The notes beneath the pieces were generated by a model, which was given only the letters and a program-made list of their open reading frames with translations, searched no databases and was not told the origin of the DNA. The position numbers and the translations under genes are program-made. DNA of 64,000 nt, taken from contig UEIJ01000006.1 of the NCBI GenBank assembly GCA_900470195.1, positions 124,001 through 188,000 on the forward strand. Reading direction: 5' to 3'. The DNA is from Hyphomicrobiales bacterium. GTDB lineage: Bacteria > Pseudomonadota > Alphaproteobacteria > Rhizobiales > Rhizobiaceae. Positions 42,653 through 51,364 of this stretch are shown here, piece by piece; within the stretch, counting starts at the first letter, position 1, and each line of letters begins with the position of its first letter.

Positions 42653-45127
42653 TTATTTCTTGCGTGGCACCTTCGGCACCGAAGACTTGGTCGCCGAAGT
42701 CCGCGAGGAAGACTTCGGTGCGGGTTCGTCCTTACCAGCCAGCACCTTCTCCTTCTCTGCCTTCTTCGGCGCAGCCTTCCTGCGTTGCGGCTGTTTCTTC
42801 TCAGCCGGAATATCTTTTTTCGGATTTACCGGCTTATCAGCAACGCTTTCCAGCGAAAGATCGGTCTTTCCATCCGGCTTCGTCACGACATCCACACGGA
42901 CCGTTCCGCCATGCTTGAGTTTTCCGAACAGCACTTCATCCGCCAATGGCTTCTTGATGTGCTCCTGGATAACCCGGCCAAGCGGACGTGCACCCATACG
43001 CTCGTCGTACCCCTTGTCTGCCAGCCAGGCGATTGCTCCTTCGGTCAGTTCGAAAGTCACGCCGCGTTCCGCAAGTTGGGCTTCCAGCTGAAGCACGAAC
43101 TTCTGTACAACCTGATGAATGACCGGAACCGGTAGCGGGCCGAACGGAATAATCGCATCCAGCCGGTTACGGAACTCCGGCGTAAACAGGCGGTTGATCG
43201 CTTCCATGTCGTCACCTTCGCGACGCGTGGAACCGAAACCGATTGCTGCCTTGGCCATATCCGATGCACCAGCATTGGTGGTCATGATCAGGATCACATT
43301 GCGGAAGTCGATCTTCTTGCCGTTGTGATCGGTCAGCGAGCCATGATCCATCACCTGCAACAGGATGTTGAACAGATCGGGATGGGCCTTCTCGATTTCA
43401 TCAAGCAGCAGCACGCAATGCGGATGCTGGTCGACGCCATCGGTCAGAAGACCGCCCTGATCGAAGCCGACATAGCCGGGAGGTGCACCGATCAGCCGCG
43501 ATACGGTGTGCCGCTCCATATATTCCGACATGTCGAAACGCAGGAGTTCCACGCCAAGCGAACTTGCCAGCTGCTTGGCGACTTCCGTCTTGCCGACGCC
43601 GGTTGGACCGGAGAACAGATACGAGCCGATCGGCTTGTCCGGTTCGCGCAATCCCGCACGAGCAAGCTTGATCGACGCCGACAAGGCTTCGATCGCCAGA
43701 TCCTGGCCATAGACGACACGCTTCAGTTCCGCATCCAGATGCGACAGAACCTGTTCATCATCCTTCGATACCGACTTCGGCGGGATACGAGCCATCGTTG
43801 CGATTGTCGCCTCGATTTCCTTCACGCCGATGGTCTTCTTGCGCTTGTTCTCAGGAAGCAGCATCTGGCTGGCACCCGTCTCATCGATCACGTCAATCGC
43901 CTTGTCTGGCAGTTTGCGATCCGAAATATAACGCGCGGACAACTCCACTGCCGTCTTGATGGCATCGACCGTATACTTGACCTTGTGGAAATCCTCGAAG
44001 TAAGGCTTCAGCCCCTTCATGATTTCAATCGCATCCGGGATCGAAGGTTCGTTGACATCGATCTTCTGGAAACGACGCACCAACGCACGGTCTTTCTCGA
44101 AGAACTGACGATATTCCTTATAGGTCGTCGATCCGATGCAGCGAATAGCACCCGATGAAAGCGCAGGCTTCAACAGGTTCGACGCATCCATAGCGCCTCC
44201 CGAAGTAGCGCCGGCGCCAATGACCGTATGAATCTCATCAATGAACAGGACCGCGCCCGGATACTCTTCAAGCTCCTTGACGACCTGCTTCAGACGCTCT
44301 TCGAAATCACCGCGATAGCGCGTTCCTGCCAGAAGCGTGCCCATGTCGAGCGAGAAGATCGTCGCATCCGCAAGCGCCTCCGGCACTTGTCCTTCGACGA
44401 TCCGCTTGGCAAGACCTTCAGCGATGGCGGTTTTGCCGACACCCGGATCACCCACATAAAGCGGGTTGTTCTTTGAACGGCGGCAGAGCACCTGAATGGT
44501 ACGGCTGATCTCGCTGTCACGCCCGATCAGCGGATCGATGCGTCCAGCCTTGGCCTTCTCATTCAGGTTGATGCAATAGGCAGACAGCGCGTCCTGCTTC
44601 TTCTTTGCACTTTCTTCCTGTTCCGTGCTTGTCCGTTCTTCGCTGGCACTCTCCGCACCACGCGGCGGGCGGGTTTCGGTGCTCTGCGGACGTTTCGAGA
44701 TGCCGTGTGAAATGTAGTTCACGGCATCATAACGGGTCATCTGCTGTTCCTGGAGGAAGTAGGCAGCATGGCTTTCCCGTTCCGCAAAGATGGCAACCAG
44801 CACATTAGCGCCGGTTACTTCCTCACGGTTCGAGGACTGCACATGAATGACCGCACGCTGGATGACGCGCTGAAACGCGGCTGTCGGTTTGGAATCTTCG
44901 TCATAACCTGTGACCAGGTTATCAAGTTCGCGATCAATATAATCGGTAACGATACGCTTGAGATGCTCAAGGTCGACGCTGCAGGCACGCATCACTGCGC
45001 CCGCATCCTGATCGTCGATCAAGGCAAGCAAAAGATGTTCGAGCGTCGCATATTCGTGATGCCGCTCGTTTGCTATTGTGAGGGCTTGATGCAGGGCCCT
45101 TTCAAGGCTTGGGGAGAACGATGGCAT
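42653..45127 (-). CDS. clpA: ATP-dependent Clp protease ATP-binding subunit ClpA
   Basis: 824 residues. The N-domain (about 1-145) binds ClpS; AAA module 1 has Walker A GDPGVGKTA and module 2 has GPTGVGKTE. It unfolds proteins for ClpP. The C-terminal segment from about 755 to 824 is a Lys/Ala/Pro-rich, low-complexity tail that E. coli ClpA (758 residues) does not have. The gene starts six bases after the clpS stop. GAGG stands four bases before the ATG. Confidence 0.96.
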   Translation of the reverse strand: MPSFSPSLERALHQALTIANERHHEYATLEHLLLALIDDQDAGAVMRACSVDLEHLKRIVTDYIDRELDNLVTGYDEDSKPTAAFQRVIQRAVIHVQSSNREEVTGANVLVAIFAERESHAAYFLQEQQMTRYDAVNYISHGISKRPQSTETRPPRGAESASEERTSTEQEESAKKKQDALSAYCINLNEKAKAGRIDPLIGRDSEISRTIQVLCRRSKNNPLYVGDPGVGKTAIAEGLAKRIVEGQVPEALADATIFSLDMGTLLAGTRYRGDFEERLKQVVKELEEYPGAVLFIDEIHTVIGAGATSGGAMDASNLLKPALSSGAIRCIGSTTYKEYRQFFEKDRALVRRFQKIDVNEPSIPDAIEIMKGLKPYFEDFHKVKYTVDAIKTAVELSARYISDRKLPDKAIDVIDETGASQMLLPENKRKKTIGVKEIEATIATMARIPPKSVSKDDEQVLSHLDAELKRVVYGQDLAIEALSASIKLARAGLREPDKPIGSYLFSGPTGVGKTEVAKQLASSLGVELLRFDMSEYMERHTVSRLIGAPPGYVGFDQGGLLTDGVDQHPHCVLLLDEIEKAHPDLFNILLQVMDHGSLTDHNGKKIDFRNVILIMTTNAGASDMAKAAIGFGSTRREGDDMEAINRLFTPEFRNRLDAIIPFGPLPVPVIHQVVQKFVLQLEAQLAERGVTFELTEGAIAWLADKGYDERMGARPLGRVIQEHIKKPLADEVLFGKLKHGGTVRVDVVTKPDGKTDLSLESVADKPVNPKKDIPAEKKQPQRRKAAPKKAEKEKVLAGKDEPAPKSSSRTSATKSSVPKVPRKK

Positions 45128-45133
45128 ATGACC

Positions 45134-45484
45134 TCACTTTTTCTCCATCACGCATTGCAGCGGATGCTGGTTTTGGCGGGCGAAATCCATGACCTGGCTG
45201 ACTTTGGTTTCGGCGACTTCGTATGTAAATACGCCGCATTCGCCGACACCGTGATTGTGTACATGCAGCATTATGCGTGTAGCATCATCCCGGTTCTTCT
45301 GGAAAAACCGCTGCAGGACATGAACGACGAACTCCATGGGTGTGTAGTCGTCGTTGAGAAGCAGGACACGATAAAGGCTGGGCTTTTTAGTCTTCGGCTG
45401 CGTACGCGTAACCACAACGGTGCCGTTTTCCGGACCATTTCCGCCGTCGGTCTTGCTTTGCATGACTATATCGAGATGCCTCAT
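45134..45484 (-). CDS. clpS: ClpS adaptor protein
   Basis: 116 residues from [20 protein letters not shown], with AGG five bases before the ATG; another ATG at 45463 is possible. ClpS hands N-degron proteins to ClpA. The binding pocket residues are in [17 protein letters not shown] and the His in [13 protein letters not shown]. The N-terminal 30 residues are flexible, needed to engage ClpA. It is directly upstream of clpA in the same operon. Confidence 0.96.
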   Translation of the reverse strand: MRHLDIVMQSKTDGGNGPENGTVVVTRTQPKTKKPSLYRVLLLNDDYTPMEFVVHVLQRFFQKNRDDATRIMLHVHNHGVGECGVFTYEVAETKVSQVMDFARQNQHPLQCVMEKK

Positions 45485-46136
45485 GAAACCTATTACCCGG
45501 ATGCCAATATACCTGACCCAACTTGCCTTATTATGTAGGTCGTCATGTGGTGATTTTAAGCCCTTCATTGGCACTTGCAACCGGGACTTATTGCAATAAC
45601 GGGACTTGACACAATTATATGGCATCGCGCGGACGACACCTCCGGCAAAACAGCTTTATGTAAAATAGCCGGATCATTTATGGGCCCTTGGATACAGGTC
45701 CTGACAACTGGATCTCAAGAAGCACGCCCTAAAACAATGGAACCCGTATTTCAGTTCCGAAAATAGGAAAAAATACTAATTATACGCAGAAAATAGAAAC
45801 TGACCTGGATAACCCGTACGCTTCAGCCGGGCTGCGTCGTCTCCTATCCACACATTTTGCCAGCGATGAAGCCAAGACACGATAACCGGGTTTTGTTACC
45901 GAACGGGACTCTCTGCCGTCGAAACTGGCCGCGGAGATCGATCACACATATGCGTGAGCAGTCTAAAATACACCATAGCGCTATCAGAGGCCGGCCAATT
46001 TTTTTTCCGAAATTATGAACAACGCGGTTACCATAAACGGATTGGTAACGCTGATGGCAGTAGGATCACCGAATTAGACGCTGTGTGCCTTTTGTGCCGC
46101 AGTTTAAAAAATCCGGGATACAGGTAGGTCATCATC
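45485..46136. other. clpS-dacF divergent intergenic region
   Basis: 652 bases with no gene I can defend. One plus-strand frame of 63 codons (45575-45766) has no family resemblance and poor codon pattern. In many Rhizobiales a phasin gene lies near here; I see none. The region should carry the clpSA and dacF promoters. An inverted repeat lies at 46027-46049, and GGCCGGCC followed by a T-run occurs near 45990-46010. Confidence 0.55.
46027..46049. promoter_or_regulatory. Inverted repeat upstream of dacF
   Basis: GTTACC and GGTAAC are six-base inverted repeats whose centres are one and a half helical turns apart, about 90 bases before the dacF start. It may be an operator; no regulator is identified. 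Confidence 0.35.
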
Positions 46137-47546
46137 GTGCGTACCGCATTTAGTAAAGTCGCATATGCCTTGAAAAGAGCGGCACAAGCCACCCTTCTTC
46201 TTGCAGTTGTAACGGGGTGTTCAACAGCTTCGACAACGATACCGGCAATAGCGGCGGGCGACCGATACGCAGCTATCGTAATTGATGCCAACACTGGCAA
46301 AACGCTTTTCGCCTCGAATGCGGATGCCCAGCGTTACCCTGCATCTCTCACGAAAATGATGACTCTGTACATGCTGTTTGAGGCCATGCAGGCTGGGCGC
46401 ATGAGCAAGGATACGCGTATCCCTGTGTCTGCTTATGCTGCTGCGCGTCCACCCACGAAAATCGGCTTCCGCCCCGGACAGAGTATTCGTGCCGAAGATG
46501 CCGCACTCGCCATGATCACGAAATCGGCCAACGATGTGGCGACAGCCGTCGGCGAATATCTCGGCGGCTCGGAAGAGCGCTTTGCCCAGATGATGACCGC
46601 AAAGGCACGTCGCCTTGGCATGCGCAACACCACTTTCCGTAATGCCTCGGGCCTGCCGAATATGGCGCAGCATACAACTGCACGCGACATGGCAATCCTC
46701 AGCATTGCGCTTCGTCAGCATTTCCCCAATGAATTCTCCTATTTCTCGCGTCGCAGCTTCGTTTTCCGCGGCCAGACCATCAATGGCCACAACCGTCTGC
46801 TTGGCCGTGTTGAAGGCGTTGACGGCATCAAGACGGGGTACACAAATGCATCCGGCTACAATCTTGCATCGTCGGTCAGCCTGGATGGCCGCAGGCTTGT
46901 GGCAGTTGTGATGGGCGGCAATACGGGCGCAAGCCGCGACGCCCATATGGCGCAGCTCATTCGCAAATATCTTCCTATGGCGACACGTAGCCGTAACGCC
47001 GCTCCGCTCGTAGCTATGCGCAACGATGCTCCGCAGGTCGTCGCCTCGGTCGATCTACCAAAAGCACGAAACGCACCTGTTCCAGTCAACCGTGAAGCCG
47101 CTGCTGTGGAAGATGTCATCAACAATGAAAGCGGTGAAGGCGATAGCGATCAACCCCAGGTCCTGGCGCTTGCGGCACCAACCGCGCGCCCGGCAGCACT
47201 GGCCGCACAGGCCGCCATCCGTCCGACGCCGAAGGCTGTTGTCCCCTCGGCACGGGCACAGGACGTCGATCCGGTCACAACCGCGTCTGCGCCCGCTTCC
47301 GGTGGCTGGGCTATCCAGATCGGCTCCCTGCCGAGCGAAGGGCAGGCACGCGACATGCTGGCCAAGGCTTCTGCCACGGCAGGCGGCACCTTGCGTGCAG
47401 CGTCGCCCTATACCGAGACGTTCAGCAAGGGCAGTGCAACTTTCTACCGCGCCCGCTTCGTCGGCTTCTCTTCCAAGCAGGCTGCGTGGGATGCATGCGC
47501 CTCGTTGAAGAAGAAAAACTTCGGCTGCTATGCAGTCGCGAACTAA
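46137..47546 (+). CDS. dacF: D-alanyl-D-alanine carboxypeptidase (S11) with SPOR domain
   Basis: 469 residues from a GTG with AGGTAGG upstream. The N-terminus is either a lipoprotein signal (V25-T26-G27-Cys28 is a fair lipobox) or a longer Sec signal ending near Ala40. The penicillin-binding fold has Ser70-x-x-Lys73 (ASLTK), Ser130-Ala-Asn132 and Lys232-Thr-Gly. After a Pro/Ala-rich linker (about 300-385) a SPOR domain (about 388-469) should bind denuded glycan at the septum. It trims the terminal D-Ala of peptidoglycan stem peptides, probably at division sites. Divergent from clpS. Confidence 0.93.
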   Translation: MRTAFSKVAYALKRAAQATLLLAVVTGCSTASTTIPAIAAGDRYAAIVIDANTGKTLFASNADAQRYPASLTKMMTLYMLFEAMQAGRMSKDTRIPVSAYAAARPPTKIGFRPGQSIRAEDAALAMITKSANDVATAVGEYLGGSEERFAQMMTAKARRLGMRNTTFRNASGLPNMAQHTTARDMAILSIALRQHFPNEFSYFSRRSFVFRGQTINGHNRLLGRVEGVDGIKTGYTNASGYNLASSVSLDGRRLVAVVMGGNTGASRDAHMAQLIRKYLPMATRSRNAAPLVAMRNDAPQVVASVDLPKARNAPVPVNREAAAVEDVINNESGEGDSDQPQVLALAAPTARPAALAAQAAIRPTPKAVVPSARAQDVDPVTTASAPASGGWAIQIGSLPSEGQARDMLAKASATAGGTLRAASPYTETFSKGSATFYRARFVGFSSKQAAWDACASLKKKNFGCYAVAN

Positions 47547-47618
47547 TCGACTGCGAGGGGTGTTCGCCCCTCGTCGCCAGCTTCAAACCCGAATTTGTAG
47601 TGCGTAGAGGGTTTCGAG

Positions 47619-47915
47619 ATGTCAAATATGAGAGAAACTTTCGGTCAGCCTCCATTCAAAACAGCCGATTGGGCACAGGATGAGGGCAAAACATCAGCGT
47701 TTGGCGCACTGTTTTCGGTGCAGGGTCTCAAGCAGGCAGCTCTGCGAATTGCCGATGTACGGCGCGGTACCGGTTTCCAGACACGCGACCTGGTCGGACT
47801 GCTCGTCTGTCATGCGGCACGAAACAAGCGGCTCGTCCAACCACGAGCATCCATGCGTATGACCTTGCCGGTGAACTTCGACAGGGTTTCTGTCCGCCTG
47901 ACGATAGAAAAGTGA
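47619..47915 (+). CDS. Hypothetical basic protein, 98 residues
   Basis: 98 residues, rich in Arg and Ala; GAGGG lies upstream of the ATG. No signal peptide, membrane segment or known motif is seen. The middle (KQAALRIADVRRGTGFQTRD) is predicted helical and basic. It follows dacF by 72 bases and ends at a strong terminator 19 bases after its stop, which supports a real transcript. I do not recognise the family. Confidence 0.5.
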   Translation: MSNMRETFGQPPFKTADWAQDEGKTSAFGALFSVQGLKQAALRIADVRRGTGFQTRDLVGLLVCHAARNKRLVQPRASMRMTLPVNFDRVSVRLTIEK

Positions 47916-47934
47916 CTGATCACAGATAAAATGA

Positions 47935-47967
47935 AAAAAGGCCTGCCGATTAACGGCAGGCCTTTTT
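47935..47967. terminator. Shared terminator, hypothetical gene and DUF1489 gene
   Basis: A 14-base stem (A-run plus GGCCTGCCG with CGGCAGGCC plus T-run) and a five-base loop lie between two converging genes; it suits both directions. Confidence 0.9.
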
Positions 47968-47977
47968 CATGAATATT

Positions 47978-48415
47978 TCAGAGCAATCCCAGCGCCGCCA
48001 GTTCCTGCCGCAATTCTGCTGGCAAGGCAGCCCTGCCCGCTTTGCCAGCGGCCTCATCACGCGGGACTTCATTTTCGTTCAGATAACGCCATCCCTGAAA
48101 CGCGCGACGCGGTTGCCACTCGGTTGGGACGACCTTAGGCTCCAGAACCAGGTGGCAGCGATTGATGCCCTGCTCATCCGTAAACGGGCGCACATCCAAC
48201 AGGCGCTGACGGCACTGGACATTCCCTTTGATGACCCAGTAGAGCGAACCGCCTTCCAGCAGTTCATCGATCCGTTTCGGCACCATTCTCGTTGTGTGAA
48301 ACTGTTCCGGCACCAGTCCGGCCGCCCGCTGTTCCGCGAGACGGAAATCGATCCAGGCCGCGAGATCTTCTATACTGTCGCAGCCGACGCAAAGTTTGAC
48401 GAGATTGAGAGCCAT
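47978..48415 (-). CDS. DUF1489 family protein
   Basis: 145 residues. MALNLVKLCVGCDSIEDLAAW, TRMVPKRIDELLEGGSLYWVIKG and FQGWRYLNENEVPRD are typical of DUF1489, an alphaproteobacterial family of unknown function. It is acidic and soluble with a paired Cys at the N-terminus. Lies alone between a terminator and sdaA. Confidence 0.85.
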   Translation of the reverse strand: MALNLVKLCVGCDSIEDLAAWIDFRLAEQRAAGLVPEQFHTTRMVPKRIDELLEGGSLYWVIKGNVQCRQRLLDVRPFTDEQGINRCHLVLEPKVVPTEWQPRRAFQGWRYLNENEVPRDEAAGKAGRAALPAELRQELAALGLL

Positions 48416-48482
48416 GCGCGTGGTTTAGCCAAGACGAATGCTAGCTTCAAGTCTGAAGCATAGCATTCCGCCAGAATTGCTT

Positions 48483-49886
48483 TCAGCAGGCGACCACGTT
48501 CACCGCAAGACCGCCCTGGCTAGTTTCCTTGTAACGCTCACTCATATCGTGTCCGGTTTGGCGCATTGTCTCGATACATGCGTCGAGCGGCACAAAATGT
48601 TTGCCGTCGCCTTTTACAGCGAGCGACGCAGCAGTCACAGCCTTAACAGCGCCAAGCGCGTTACGCTCGATACATGGCACCTGAACCAGCCCGGCAACAG
48701 GATCGCACGTCATGCCGAGGTGGTGTTCCAGAGCGATTTCGGCAGCATTTTCAATTTGCTCAGGCGATCCACCGAGCACAGCTGCGAGACCGGCTGCGGC
48801 CATGGCCGATGCGGAACCGACCTCGCCCTGACAGCCAACTTCCGCACCTGAAATCGACGCGTTGTGCTTGATGACACCGCCAATCGCAGCAGAAGTCAAA
48901 AGGAAATCCCTAATGCCTTTCTGATCGGCATCATCATGAAAATGCAGGTAATAGCGCAAAACCGCCGGCACCACGCCAGCGGCACCATTGGTCGGCGCGG
49001 TCACAACCCTGCCGCCTGACGCGTTTTCCTCGTTGACGGCCATCGCGTAAACGGAAAGCCAGTCATTGGCCAGAAGCGGATTGCTGCGGTTATTGCGCCA
49101 GTCATCCTGTAGCTTGTCATGAAGCTGCCGCGCACGACGGCGAACATTCAGACCGCCCGGCATGACGCCATCGCGACTCAATCCGCGCTCGATGCAACCG
49201 CGCATGGCGCCCCAAATGCGATCAAGACCGTCATCCAGCTCGCCGCGCGCCATATGCTTTTCTTCGTTGGCCCGTTTCATTTCAGCAATCGACAATCCGC
49301 TATCATGAGCCATCTCAAGCATTTCAGCGGCGCTGCGAAATGGAAATGGCACGTCGGCCTTGTCGTCCTGCTTCGCTCCACTGCGCTGAACGCGGCTAAG
49401 CTCTTCTTCAGTTACGACAAAGCCGCCGCCGATGGAAAAATACGCACGACGCAGCAGGAGATTGTCATCCGCATCAAAGGCAGAGAAAGCCATGCCGTTG
49501 GCATGTCCCGGCAGCGGCGTCTTGCGGTCCAGCACCAGATCGACCTTCGGATCGAAGCGGTAAACTGGATGCCCTTGCGGGTTCACCTTCTTCTCAGCAA
49601 AGACCTTCTCGACTTCCACATCCATAATATCGGGATCAATCGTATCCGGCAGATAACCGCACAACCCCAGAATAACGGCGCGATCCGTTGCGTGCCCAAC
49701 GCCAGTATAAGCAAGCGAGCCATGCAGGCTCGCCTTCAGGCGGTGGATTTTGGAATGCGCCGGCCTTGGCCAGTTTCCACCGATTACCTCGTTGAGAAAC
49801 ATGCGCGCAGCCGTCATCGGACCCATCGTATGAGAACTGGAAGGCCCAATGCCAATCTTGTAAAGATCGAAAACCGACAGAAACAT
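48483..49886 (-). CDS. sdaA: L-serine dehydratase (iron-sulfur)
   Basis: 467 residues from [20 protein letters not shown]; the longer open frame adds 17 codons with no family match. It deaminates L-serine to pyruvate with a 4Fe-4S cluster. The beta part has [11 protein letters not shown], and the alpha part [26 protein letters not shown] and [17 protein letters not shown], with the cluster Cys residues. It is a single-chain enzyme like E. coli SdaA. Its 3' end is 67 bases from the DUF1489 gene start. Confidence 0.95.
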   Translation of the reverse strand: MFLSVFDLYKIGIGPSSSHTMGPMTAARMFLNEVIGGNWPRPAHSKIHRLKASLHGSLAYTGVGHATDRAVILGLCGYLPDTIDPDIMDVEVEKVFAEKKVNPQGHPVYRFDPKVDLVLDRKTPLPGHANGMAFSAFDADDNLLLRRAYFSIGGGFVVTEEELSRVQRSGAKQDDKADVPFPFRSAAEMLEMAHDSGLSIAEMKRANEEKHMARGELDDGLDRIWGAMRGCIERGLSRDGVMPGGLNVRRRARQLHDKLQDDWRNNRSNPLLANDWLSVYAMAVNEENASGGRVVTAPTNGAAGVVPAVLRYYLHFHDDADQKGIRDFLLTSAAIGGVIKHNASISGAEVGCQGEVGSASAMAAAGLAAVLGGSPEQIENAAEIALEHHLGMTCDPVAGLVQVPCIERNALGAVKAVTAASLAVKGDGKHFVPLDACIETMRQTGHDMSERYKETSQGGLAVNVVAC

Positions 49887-50099
49887 TCCACACCTTCTGC
49901 AGCCGTCACAAGGCTGATTGATTCCTGATCGCAGCACCGCCCGCGATTTGCCCGATCGTCTATACTAGACAAAAACGGGCAAAAAGTCGCTAACGCGGAA
50001 TCCGCGCATCCCTATCAGATAGTTGTAGGAAAGGATCAACGCAAACGGAATGCCGAAATGCGGCATCAATTTTCCGGAATACGCAACTCCGTGTGGCTT

Positions 50100-50198
50100 C
50101 TAGACGGAGAACAGATAGGCCATGAGAATGACAGCAGCGAGACCAACGACTGCCCAGAGCGTAACGCCCCAGCAGGATTTTTGAACGGTTTCGTCCAT
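50100..50198 (-). CDS. Small single-pass membrane protein, 32 residues
   Basis: An ATG-to-TAG frame of 32 codons begins MDETVQKSCWGVTLWAVVGL and continues with an uninterrupted hydrophobic stretch to the end (..MAYLFSV). It has a short polar N-terminus with one Cys (residue 9), two Trp, then one membrane helix at about 10-30. AAGG lies about 13 bases upstream, which is distant. Downstream, CGCGG-ATT-CCGCG followed by a T-rich tract could end transcription. Codon choice is GC-leaning like the neighbours. Not recognised; seen only because the raw strand was read. Confidence 0.55.
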   Translation of the reverse strand: MDETVQKSCWGVTLWAVVGLAAVILMAYLFSV

Positions 50199-50424
50199 GG
50201 AAATTTTGGCAACCTTGTTGTGCAACTCTTTTACACAGCGTCCTTCACAACGCTGTTACCGATCATATAGCTTCGTGATTACCGGAACGCAACGACGAAA
50301 AACGGCTGAATTGCGGCAACCAATTCCCAGCGGCGCACAGACGACATCGGAATACCTTTGGTATCAACCAGTTACCGATCGATAACCTTAATAAAGTCTT
50401 TAAAGTGACGGCGAAAATGCGGCA
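50199..50424. other. Intergenic region between the small membrane protein and the YdcF-like gene
   Basis: 226 bases with no gene seen. It probably carries the promoter of the small protein. With 49887-50099, also empty apart from a possible terminator, it isolates the 32-residue gene. Confidence 0.5.
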
Positions 50425-51249
50425 TCAGCTATGAGGCAGGAGCATATCTGTCTTGTCAGCCAGCCAGTAAGAGACCAGCCCTACCCATTCACGCATGGCC
50501 ACACTGAACCGAGATAATGCTTCATTCGGGGATTCGAGATAAAGGGCAAAGCGCTCGTCAGCACGTGTCTTATAGTCTACCGGCCACGCAATAACCTCGA
50601 ACCCTGCCCTCCGAAAACAACCGATCGACCTTGGCATATGATAGGCTGAAGTTACCAAGAGCCACACTTCACCCGGCTTCGGCTGAGCAAGTTCCTTTGA
50701 AAAAGTCGCATTCTCAACCGTGTTGCGAGAATTGTTCTCAAAAATATAGCGCTCGCCGGAAAAGCCAAGATCGGCCAGCATCTGCCGGGTGCTATCCGCT
50801 TCCTTAGCGGATTTTTCGAAGAAAGCGCCCTCGCCGCCAGATATAATGACCTTGGCGTCAGGGTATAGCCGAGCCAGCCGCATTGTCTCGAAAATGCGAT
50901 CAGCCGCGCTGTTCAACTCGAAACCTTTGCGCCCTGCATTGATCTCGCCATTCATATACCCGCCCAGCACGACGATCCCATCTACGTGCTGCGGCATCGC
51001 ATCAGGTTTTACGAAGCGGTCCTCCAGGGGAGCGAGCAAAACGGCGCCCAGCGTGGTGAAGGCCGCGAGAAACAGCATGGCCATTGACAGTCCCAGTACG
51101 GACATACTGAATCCACGGAGGCCACGCCACGTGGCGAGAAAAGCAATCAGAATGAGGACAAAAATTATTGTAACGGGTTGAAAGAACAGCCAAAAAATTT
51201 TTGAAAGACTATAAAACAACCAACTCTCCAATTTTGGGTCTTGCCCCAT
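50425..51249 (-). CDS. YdcF/DUF218-type membrane protein
   Basis: 274 residues from MGQDPKLESWLFYSLSK; the open frame extends 16 codons upstream and the start is uncertain. Two membrane segments (near 20-40 and 50-75) precede a DUF218 domain with IVVLGGYMNGEINAG, VIISGGEGAFF, NNSRNTVENA and VTSAYHMPRS. DUF218 proteins related to E. coli ElyC act in envelope or lipid-carrier homeostasis; the substrate is unknown. Divergent from the DUF1624 gene. Confidence 0.85.
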   Translation of the reverse strand: MGQDPKLESWLFYSLSKIFWLFFQPVTIIFVLILIAFLATWRGLRGFSMSVLGLSMAMLFLAAFTTLGAVLLAPLEDRFVKPDAMPQHVDGIVVLGGYMNGEINAGRKGFELNSAADRIFETMRLARLYPDAKVIISGGEGAFFEKSAKEADSTRQMLADLGFSGERYIFENNSRNTVENATFSKELAQPKPGEVWLLVTSAYHMPRSIGCFRRAGFEVIAWPVDYKTRADERFALYLESPNEALSRFSVAMREWVGLVSYWLADKTDMLLPHS

Positions 51250-51364
51250 ATCGATGCCGACACGAATCCGTGTGCCCTGCATACTATAGTGTTGCAAATG
51301 GCTGTGTTAGAGATTTGCCGGGGAATCGAAACCGCCGGACATTGCTATCCAGCCGGAAGGAACC

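Noticed and set aside
45575-45766. Plus-strand frame of 63 codons in the clpS-dacF gap
   Set aside because: No ribosome-binding site, family resemblance or GC-leaning codon pattern.
49959-50067. Second short minus-strand frame (about 33 codons) after the 32-residue protein
   Set aside because: Its composition is not that of a membrane helix or known domain, and the terminator-like sequence lies inside it; too weak to call.
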